A stretch of 64,000 nt of DNA, taken from Streptomyces olivochromogenes. GTDB taxonomy: Bacteria; Actinomycetota; Actinomycetes; Streptomycetales; Streptomycetaceae. How positions within the stretch are numbered: the stretch's first letter is position 1; the number at the start of each line of letters is the position of its first letter. The notes below the pieces were generated by a model. It was given only the letters and a program-made list of their open reading frames with translations, made no database searches and had not been told where the DNA came from. The stretch is from positions 81,562 through 145,561 of the forward strand of contig NZ_KQ948465.1 of the NCBI RefSeq assembly GCF_001514115.1, given 5' to 3'. Position numbers and translations under genes: made by a program. Shown here one piece after another: positions 58,281-64,000 of this stretch.

Positions 58281-58328
58281 TGGCGACATCTTTGGCTGCA
58301 CCTTTGGCGACATCTTTGGCGGCACCTT
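58281..58328. repeat. 24-bp tandem duplication after the kinase-like gene
   Basis: Units 58281-58304 and 58305-58328, each beginning TGGCGACATCTTTGGC, differ by one base. They lie in the gap before the intradiol dioxygenase gene. Function unknown. Confidence 0.88.
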
Positions 58329-58447
58329 TGGTTTTCGGGCTCCCTGGAGAGGGCGATTTTCCGTCGACTTCAGCTTTCTCAGAATTCTTACCCTCCTCAC
58401 AGCCCCACCCCATGCCCCTGACGGTTGCCCTTCCTAGCTTTCCGATC

Positions 58448-59404
58448 ATGACGAGAAGCCACAAAGACACTTCGGTCACCCGGCGCCGTGCGCTCGCGGT
58501 GACGGGCGGCACGGTCGCCGCGGGCGGGCTCGCGGTCGCGGGCTACCAATCGGCGTTCGCCGACGAGACGACCACCGCCACCGACGCCGAGGCGACCGCC
58601 TCGGCGACCTCCACCAGCAGCGGCCAGTGCGTGCTGATGTCCAGCGTCACGGAGGGGCCGTACTACCTCGACGGCGCTCTGGTGCGCAAGGACATCACCG
58701 AGGGCAAGGGCGGCGTCCCGCTGACGCTGCGCATCACGGTGCAGGACACCACCGACTCCTGCGGTCCGGTCGCGGGCGCGGCCGTGGAGATCTGGCACTG
58801 CGACGCCTGGGGCTACTACTCCGGCTACACCACCGCCAACCCCGGCGGATCCGCCCCCGCCGAGAGCGAGGACGGCTCCACCGCGAACGACCAGACCTAC
58901 CTGCGCGGCTACCAGGTCGCCAACGCCAACGGGGTCGTGAAGTTCGAGACGATCTTCCCCGGCTGGTACACGCCCCGCACCACGCACATCCACGTCAGGG
59001 TGCACACGGGCGGCGAGAAGGCGGACGGCACCTACGAGGGCGGCAAGGTCAACTTCACCGGCCAGTTCTTCTTCGACGACGACATCGCCGCCGAGGTCCA
59101 GTCCCTGGAGCCGTACTCCAAGCACACCGGCAGCTACACCAAGCTCGCCGACGACATGGTGTACGACGGCGGCGGCGCCTCCAGCGGGCTGCTCACCCTG
59201 AAGCCGGTCCACAAGAAGGACCCGTCCAAGGGCTTCAAGGGGTCCATCATCCTGGGCATCGACCCCGACGCCGAGAGCACCGGCGCGGGCAGCGGTGGCG
59301 GAGGTACGCCCCCGAGCGGCGCTCCGACCGGTACGCCGCCGAGCGGTGCCCCGAGCGACGCCCCGAGTGACAGTGCCAGTCCGTCCGCCTCGGCGTCCTC
59401 ATAG
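58448..59404 (+). CDS. Tat-exported intradiol ring-cleavage dioxygenase-like protein
   Basis: This 318-residue protein has a Tat-type signal (TRRRALAVTGG followed by a hydrophobic run). The intradiol dioxygenase core includes TEGPYYLDG, VEIWHCDAWGYYSGY, FETIFPGWYTPRTTHIHVRV and the Tyr/His Fe(III) ligands. A low-complexity Gly/Ser/Pro tail closes it. Secreted intradiol dioxygenases of actinobacteria cleave catechols. ATG 58448 is the start consistent with the signal; an upstream open frame encodes repeats only. The CitG-like gene follows within 10 bases. Confidence 0.9.
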   Translation: MTRSHKDTSVTRRRALAVTGGTVAAGGLAVAGYQSAFADETTTATDAEATASATSTSSGQCVLMSSVTEGPYYLDGALVRKDITEGKGGVPLTLRITVQDTTDSCGPVAGAAVEIWHCDAWGYYSGYTTANPGGSAPAESEDGSTANDQTYLRGYQVANANGVVKFETIFPGWYTPRTTHIHVRVHTGGEKADGTYEGGKVNFTGQFFFDDDIAAEVQSLEPYSKHTGSYTKLADDMVYDGGGASSGLLTLKPVHKKDPSKGFKGSIILGIDPDAESTGAGSGGGGTPPSGAPTGTPPSGAPSDAPSDSASPSASASS

Positions 59405-59413
59405 GGTTCGCGC

Positions 59414-60256
59414 GTGAGCAGCCGCGAGGACGAGACGCTGGCGCGGGCCGCCGTGGCCGCGCTGACAGGGCAACTGGAGCTCACCCCCAAGCCCGGCCTG
59501 CCCGATCCGCGTGATCTCGGTGCCCGGGCCACCCGCCGGGACCTGTGTTCCCTGCGCTGGTCGGCCAAGGCGCTGACGCCCGGCCTCGCGGCCATGGTGG
59601 CCGCCGCCCGACGCATCGGCGGGCCCACGCCCGAACTCCGCACGGAGCTGGGCGCGATCGGCCGGTCCACCGAGCACTCGGTGACGCTGGCGGGCGGTGG
59701 CCACCGCGGGGCGCTGTGGGTCCTGGGCTTCCTGGTCGCGGCGGCGGCCCTGGACCCGGGGGCCAAGGGTTCCGAGGTCGCCGCCACCGCCAAGCGGATC
59801 GCGGCGCACCCCGACCGGCGGGCGCCGCGGCGGCCCTCCCGAGGGTCGTCCATGTCGGCGAAGTACGGCGCGGCCGGGGCGCGGGGCGAGGCGCGCGCCG
59901 GATTCCCGCACGTACGGAGGGCGTTGGACGCGCTCGCCGCCTCCCGCTCCGCCGGCGCGTCCGAGCCGAACGCCCGGCTCGACGCCCTCCTCACCGTCAT
60001 GTCCACCCTCCAGGACACCGAGTTGCTGTACACGGCGGGCCCGCACGGGCTGCGGCACGTCCAGGCGGGTGCCCGGGGCGTGCTGGAGGCGGGCGGTACG
60101 GCGACGGAGGCCGGCCACGCGGCTCTGGCCGCCTTCGACGACGACCTCCACACGCGCGCGTGGAGCCCCCGTGGCACGGGGGGACTGCTCGCGGGCGCCC
60201 TGTTCGTGGACTCGCTTCCGGTGGTGGTCAGTTCGCCGGTACGGGTTGCCGCTTGA
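59414..60256 (+). CDS. triphosphoribosyl-dephospho-CoA synthase-like protein (CitG/MdcB family)
   Basis: This 280-residue protein has the CitG/MdcB signature segments LELTPKPGLPDPRD, LAGGGHRGALWVLG and DTELLYTAGPHGLRHVQAGA. The family makes the prosthetic-group precursor for citrate or malonate decarboxylase from ATP and dephospho-CoA. No such lyase or decarboxylase genes are nearby, so the substrate may differ. GTG 59414 starts 9 bases after the dioxygenase stop, which suggests cotranscription. Its 3' end overlaps the convergent MFS gene by 29 bases. Confidence 0.8.
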   Translation: MSSREDETLARAAVAALTGQLELTPKPGLPDPRDLGARATRRDLCSLRWSAKALTPGLAAMVAAARRIGGPTPELRTELGAIGRSTEHSVTLAGGGHRGALWVLGFLVAAAALDPGAKGSEVAATAKRIAAHPDRRAPRRPSRGSSMSAKYGAAGARGEARAGFPHVRRALDALAASRSAGASEPNARLDALLTVMSTLQDTELLYTAGPHGLRHVQAGARGVLEAGGTATEAGHAALAAFDDDLHTRAWSPRGTGGLLAGALFVDSLPVVVSSPVRVAA

Positions 60257-61592
60257 CCCGGTCCTGCGTCTGATTCCCGTCCCGGTCCCGGTCCGGGTCC
60301 TGGGTCCGATTCCCGTCCCGGTCCGGGTTCCGGTTCCGGTCCTGATCCCGGTCCCGGTCCCGGCGGTGGGCTGTCACCTCGCGGGTGGCGGCCCACCGCA
60401 CCGCCGGGCCCATCCCGTACGACGCCCCCAGCATCAGTCCCCCCAGCAGCAGCCATCCCGGCGTGCCCCAGCCCACCAGCAGCGCGGTCAGGACCAGCGG
60501 GCCCGCGGTACGCGCCACCGTGACGCCCGTGCCGAAGAAGCCCTGGTACTCGCCCATGCGGTCGGCCGGGGCGAGGTCGAAGCCCACCTGCCAGGAACCC
60601 GCCGACTGCTGCATCTCGGCGACGACCTGGAGCACCGCGCCCGCCACCAGGACCCCCGCCGCGACCCACGGCGAGGCACCGGCCGACAGCGCGAAGACCG
60701 CGCAGGACACCAGCATCACGAGCCCGGAACGGCGTATCGCGCGCGTGGCCGAGGCGAGGCCCGTGACACCGCGCGCCATCCGCACCTGGAAGACCATCAC
60801 CGCACCGGTGTTGAGGACGAACAGCGCGGAGACCAGCCAGGCGGGCGCCTGGGTGCGCTCGGTGATCCACAGCGGGATGCCCAGACTGAGCAGCGGCATC
60901 CGCAGCAGCAGCACGGTGTTGAGGAACGTGACGAGCACGTACGGGCGGTTGCGCAGGACACCGGCCCCGTGACCGTGCCGTACGGTCACGCGCGGCACGG
61001 ACGGCAGCCGCAGCAGCACACCCGCGCAGAGCAGGAAGCTCACCGCGTCCAGCGCGAACACCCCGAGATACGCGTCCCGTGTTCCGGCGTGCAGCGCGAG
61101 CCCGCCGAGGCCCGCCCCCACGGCGAGACCGGCGTTGAGCGTCGACTGAAGATGGGCGAGCAGCCCGGTTCGCTCCCCGGCCGGTATCAGCCCGGCGAGC
61201 AGCGCCTGCCGGGCCGCTCCGAGCCCCGACTGCGCGGAGGCGTACGCGCAGGCCGCGAGGACGAAGGGCAGGAAGCCGCGGACGACCAGGAAGGACGCCA
61301 CCGCCGCTCCGGACGCAAGGGCCAGCAGCACCGCCGTGCCACGCGGCCCGCGCCGGTCGGCGAGCCGCCCCAGGGGTACGCCCACCAGGGAGCCGATCGC
61401 CCAGGCGACGGTCAGCCCGAGCCCCACGCGCGCGGGGGCCAGCCCCACGACGTGCGTGAAGTACAGCGCGGAGGTCACGTAATAGGCGCCGTCCCCCACG
61501 GAGTTGGTCAGCTGGGCGAGGGCCAGGACGCGTTGCGGTCCCGCGGGCGGGACGAGGCGGCTCGACTGCGCGGATGCTGCCGGATTCGTCAT
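60228..61592 (-). CDS. MFS transporter with charged repeat C-terminus
   Basis: This 454-residue protein has 12 hydrophobic segments and a central loop, and fits the major facilitator superfamily. The motif-A-like stretch is VPLGRLADRRGPRGTAVLL. The last 45 residues are a run of Arg, Asp, Asn and Gln repeats. It is probably an exporter of unknown substrate. The MocR-type regulator gene lies 46 bases upstream with the same orientation, so the pair is likely an operon. Confidence 0.88.
   Translation of the reverse strand: MTNPAASAQSSRLVPPAGPQRVLALAQLTNSVGDGAYYVTSALYFTHVVGLAPARVGLGLTVAWAIGSLVGVPLGRLADRRGPRGTAVLLALASGAAVASFLVVRGFLPFVLAACAYASAQSGLGAARQALLAGLIPAGERTGLLAHLQSTLNAGLAVGAGLGGLALHAGTRDAYLGVFALDAVSFLLCAGVLLRLPSVPRVTVRHGHGAGVLRNRPYVLVTFLNTVLLLRMPLLSLGIPLWITERTQAPAWLVSALFVLNTGAVMVFQVRMARGVTGLASATRAIRRSGLVMLVSCAVFALSAGASPWVAAGVLVAGAVLQVVAEMQQSAGSWQVGFDLAPADRMGEYQGFFGTGVTVARTAGPLVLTALLVGWGTPGWLLLGGLMLGASYGMGPAVRWAATREVTAHRRDRDRDQDRNRNPDRDGNRTQDPDRDRDGNQTQDRVKRQPVPAN
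60265..60370 (-). repeat. short GGTCCC/GGTCCG-type repeats at the MFS C-terminus
   Basis: About 100 bases consist of imperfect 6-bp and 12-bp units of the type CCCGGTCCCGGT. They encode the Arg/Asp/Asn-rich tail. The array is irregular. Confidence 0.75.
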
Positions 61593-61638
61593 GACTTCGA
61601 CGCTACGGGCCCGGTGGACCCGTCAACAGGCCCAATCC

Positions 61639-63120
61639 TCACACCTCTTTGCGACCCAATTGACTCCCGCCCGAGACCCCCTGGATCCTGCCCGAGACCC
61701 CTTGACTCCCGCCCGACACCCCTTGGTTCCTGCCCGACACCCCCTGGTGCCCGTCCAGCACCCGCCCCAACGCCTCCAGCGCTTCCGGATAGATCCGCTC
61801 CCGGGGAGTCCCGTAGCCCACGACCAAGCCCTGAGGCCGCCCCTCACCGCGCTCGTGCCAGTGCTCGCCGAGACGCCCGACCGCGAGCCCCTCCTCCTCC
61901 GCGCGCGCCAGCACCTCCGCCTCGTCCGCCACGTCCACCAGTGCGTGCAGCCCGGCCGCGATACCGCGTACGCTCCTGCGCGCCCCCAGCCGGTCGAGCA
62001 GCTGGTCCCGGCGTCGCCGGTACCGCAGCCGGCAGGCGCGCACATGACGGTCGTACGCGTGGCTGGTGATCATCTCGGCCAGCGCCAACTGGCCGATGGA
62101 CTCGGTGTGATGGTCGCTGTGCAGCTTCACGTCGGCCACCGCGTCGACCAGGTGCGGCGGCAACACCATCCAGCCGAGCCGCAGGGCGGGGCCGAGCGTC
62201 TTGGACGCCGTACCCAGGTAGGCGACCTGCCCCGGTGCCATGCCCTGGAGGGCGCCGACGGGTTGCCGGTCGTAGCGGAACTCACCGTCGTAGTCGTCCT
62301 CGACGATCAGTCCGCCGCGCGCGCGTGCCCAGTCGGTGAGCGCCCGTCGCCGCTCGGGGTGCAGGGTGACCCCGGTCGGGTACTGATGGGCGGGCGTGAC
62401 GACGACCGCGTCCGCCGGTGAAGAAGCCAACTCCCCCGCACGGGCGCCGCGTTCGTCCACCTTCAGCGGCACCACCGTGCCTCCGGCCCGCCGCACCACA
62501 TCCCGGTGGAACGGCAGCCCGGGGTCCTCCATCGCGACCACCCCGCCGTCCAGCACGCGCGTCAGAAGGGCGAGCCCCTGCACGTATCCCGAGGTGATCA
62601 CGATCCGTTCGGGCGGCGCGATCACGCCCCTGGCCCGTCCCAGGTAGCCCGAGAGCGCCGTCCGCAGTTCGATCCGGCCGCGCGGGTCCCCGTAGTCGTA
62701 CGCCAGGGAGGGCGCCGTCGCGATCGCGCGGCGCAGCGCCCGCAGCCACGCCGCCGCCGGGAACGTACCGACGTCCGGGCTGCCCGGCCGCAGATCGAAA
62801 CGGGGCGCACGCGCGCGAGGAGCCCCGACGGCCTCCGACACGGCGTCCCCGGGAAGGACCGCGACCTCGGTTCCCGACCCCTGCCGGGCTGTCAGATACC
62901 CCTCGGCGACCAGTTGGTCGTAGGCCCCCTTGGCCGTCCCGCGCGAGATGCCGAGTTCGGCCGCGAGCCGCCGGGTCGGGGGCAACCGTGTGCCCGGAGC
63001 GAGCCGTCCGTCGCGCACCGCGTCCCGTAGAGCCCGTTCGAGCCCGGTCCTGCGCCCCGCGGCCACGTCCGGCTCCAGATGCAGATCCACCCCGACACCG
63101 GACCAGAAGTCGTCGCCCAC
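61639..63120 (-). CDS. MocR-type PLP-dependent transcriptional regulator
   Basis: This 493-residue protein has an N-terminal GntR HTH (LPPTRRLAAELGISRGTAKG) and a C-terminal aminotransferase-like PLP domain. The PLP lysine sits in GTASKTLGPALRLGW, with PGLPF and VVTPAHQYPTGVTL also visible. MocR regulators sense amino acids or PLP. GTG 63120 follows a GGGGGGATTA ribosome site. The C-terminus has four heptads (QGVSGxx) from a 21-bp repeat. It is probably coupled to the MFS gene and may regulate it. Confidence 0.92.
   Translation of the reverse strand: MGDDFWSGVGVDLHLEPDVAAGRRTGLERALRDAVRDGRLAPGTRLPPTRRLAAELGISRGTAKGAYDQLVAEGYLTARQGSGTEVAVLPGDAVSEAVGAPRARAPRFDLRPGSPDVGTFPAAAWLRALRRAIATAPSLAYDYGDPRGRIELRTALSGYLGRARGVIAPPERIVITSGYVQGLALLTRVLDGGVVAMEDPGLPFHRDVVRRAGGTVVPLKVDERGARAGELASSPADAVVVTPAHQYPTGVTLHPERRRALTDWARARGGLIVEDDYDGEFRYDRQPVGALQGMAPGQVAYLGTASKTLGPALRLGWMVLPPHLVDAVADVKLHSDHHTESIGQLALAEMITSHAYDRHVRACRLRYRRRRDQLLDRLGARRSVRGIAAGLHALVDVADEAEVLARAEEEGLAVGRLGEHWHERGEGRPQGLVVGYGTPRERIYPEALEALGRVLDGHQGVSGRNQGVSGGSQGVSGRIQGVSGGSQLGRKEV
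61661..61744 (-). repeat. 21-bp tandem repeat, four copies, at the MocR C-terminus
   Basis: Units at 61661, 61682, 61703 and 61724 alternate between two variants (TGACTCC and TGGATCC/TGGTTCC openings). They encode four QGVSG heptads. Confidence 0.85.
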
Positions 63121-63135
63121 TAATCCCCCCCCGTG

Positions 63136-63212
63136 AGTTCCCGCGCCCAAAGGGGCGCGGGGCCGTGACACCATGCGGCTCCGCCGCGTGGGCGCGACCA
63201 GCCACGACCTAC
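63136..63212. repeat. dispersed Streptomyces-type intergenic repeat
   Basis: The stretch has a hairpin CCCGCGCCC/GGGCGCGGG (63140-63148 with 63153-63161) followed by a GCGGCTCCGCCGC dyad and GGCGCGACCAGCCACGACC. This word combination recurs widely between genes of Streptomyces genomes in my experience. It lies between the MocR gene start and the pepP-type gene. Its function is unclear; it may be a terminator-like extragenic element. Confidence 0.7.
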
Positions 63213-63222
63213 CCGCAGACGA

Positions 63223-63251
63223 ATGGCCGGGCACATTTCGTACCCGGCCAT
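63223..63251 (-). terminator. hairpin terminator after the aminopeptidase gene
   Basis: ATGGCCGGG (63223-63231) pairs with CCCGGCCAT (63243-63251) around an 11-base loop, 28 bases past the stop codon of the minus-strand aminopeptidase gene. Confidence 0.75.
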
Positions 63252-63278
63252 CAGCCCTACGTCAGCACTAGTCAGCGC

Positions 63279-64000
63279 TCAGCTCTTCAGCGCCGCCATC
63301 CACGCCTCGACCTCGTCGGAGCGACGCGGCAGCCCCGCCGACAGGTTCCGGTTGCCGTCCTCGGTCACCAGGATGTCGTCCTCGATGCGCACGCCGATGC
63401 CCCGGTACTCCTCGGGGACGGTCAGGTCGTCCGCCTGGAAGTACAGGCCGGGCTCGACGGTCAGGCACATGCCCGGCTCCAGCGTGCTGTCCACGTACGT
63501 CTCGGTCCGCGCGGCGGCGCAGTCGTGGACGTCCATGCCGAGCATGTGGCCGGTGCCGTGCAGGGTCCAGCGGCGCTGCAGGCCCAGCTCCAGGACGCGC
63601 TCGACCGGGCCCTCGACCAGACCCCACTCGACGAGCTTCTCGGCCAGCACGCGCTGCGCGGCGTCGTGGAAGTCGCGGTACTTGGCGCCGGGCTGCACGG
63701 CCGCGATACCGGCCTCCTGGGCCTCGTACACGGCGTCGTAGATCTTCTTCTGGATCTCGCTGTAGCGGCCGTTGACCGGCAGCGTGCGTGTGACGTCGGC
63801 GGTGTAGAGCGTGTGCGTCTCCACGCCCGCGTCGAGCAGCAGCAGGTCTCCGGAGCGCACGGGCCCGTCGTTGCGCACCCAGTGCAGCGTGCAGGCGTGC
63901 GGGCCGGCGGCGCAGATCGAGCCGTAGCCGATGTCGTTGCCCTCGACCCGGGCGCGCAGGAAGAAGGTGCCCTCGATGTAGCGCTCGCTGGTCGCCTCGG
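63279..64000 (-). CDS. Xaa-Pro aminopeptidase P (M24), C-terminal part (5' end beyond window)
   Basis: This is the C-terminal catalytic part of an M24 metallopeptidase that removes N-terminal residues before proline, using two metal ions. The visible motifs are LLLLDAGVETHTLYTADVTRT (metal Asp residues), HGTGHMLGMDVHD and LEPGMCLTVEPGLYFQ, with a late GVRIEDDILVTEDGNRNLS. The frame stays open to the window edge, so the N-terminal domain lies outside. It is followed by a hairpin terminator. Confidence 0.95.
   Translation of the reverse strand, partial: EATSERYIEGTFFLRARVEGNDIGYGSICAAGPHACTLHWVRNDGPVRSGDLLLLDAGVETHTLYTADVTRTLPVNGRYSEIQKKIYDAVYEAQEAGIAAVQPGAKYRDFHDAAQRVLAEKLVEWGLVEGPVERVLELGLQRRWTLHGTGHMLGMDVHDCAAARTETYVDSTLEPGMCLTVEPGLYFQADDLTVPEEYRGIGVRIEDDILVTEDGNRNLSAGLPRRSDEVEAWMAALKS

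Overview
The window looks like a piece of Streptomyces chromosome core, on the dnaB side of the replication origin. The basis is high G+C with GTG/TTG starts, recognisable Streptomyces genes (ssgR-ssgA sporulation pair, fused cydDC, Rex-type operator before cydA, thiC with a TPP riboswitch, a secreted copper/DyP-peroxidase locus), and repeated exact matches to the ParB site parS (GTTTCACGTGAAAC or the GGAAC variant). From memory, the gene order resembles the region beside oriC in S. coelicolor. No insertion sequence, prophage, CRISPR array or complete biosynthetic cluster was seen.

Layout. 1-5.3 kb: 3' part of dnaB, a serine hydrolase, a GNAT enzyme, a divergent MarR/MFS pair and an HbpS/GlcG-like protein ended by a strong terminator. 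5.4-10.9 kb: a double-GNAT protein, a HAD phosphatase, an unusual flavohemoprotein, a NUDIX hydrolase and a LysR regulator. 11-13.9 kb: a coupled operon (4-TM protein, low-molecular-weight tyrosine phosphatase, trans-sulfuration PLP enzyme), a cupin and a small membrane protein. 14-15.6 kb: ssgR and ssgA. 15.6-21.9 kb: a YibE/F membrane protein, thiC, a TerD-vWA fusion and a two-TM protein. 22-26 kb: a metallophosphoesterase, a LacI regulator and a HisC-like aminotransferase. 26.2-32.5 kb: cydA, cydB and cydDC under a Rex-type operator. 32.6-40 kb: a GAF histidine kinase, a Cof-type HAD, an F420-type oxidoreductase, KptA/Tpt1, a MerR regulator and an alpha/beta hydrolase-SDR fusion. 40.2-44.5 kb: a four-gene ABC exporter operon with a canonical terminator, a small protein and tRNA-Ser(GCT). 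44.6-48.4 kb: a HAD coupled to serS, then a 0.7 kb DnaA-box-rich gap, then pheA. 48.4-54.8 kb: six co-directional genes for extracytoplasmic copper handling and a Tat-exported DyP peroxidase. 55-64 kb: an anti-sigma-type ATPase, two histidine kinases (one without its histidine), an intradiol dioxygenase, a CitG/MdcB-like protein, a MocR regulator with an MFS exporter, and the 3' part of an M24 aminopeptidase P.

Two layers overlie the genes. First, chromosome-maintenance sites: six good parS sites in the first 29 kb plus two degenerate ones, and three intergenic DnaA-box groups at about 37, 40 and 47 kb. One parS lies inside the TPP riboswitch of thiC. Another contains the probable start codon of cydDC. 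Second, many proteins carry short in-frame tandem repeats at an end or linker (9, 15, 18 or 21 bp units).

I found no single unmistakably new multi-gene system. The observations I rank highest are the parS-in-riboswitch arrangement, the parS-embedded cydDC start, the DnaA-box groups outside oriC, the kinase-like protein lacking its phospho-acceptor histidine, and the copper locus with an unnamed Met-rich membrane protein. All homology calls come from reading motifs; no search was run.
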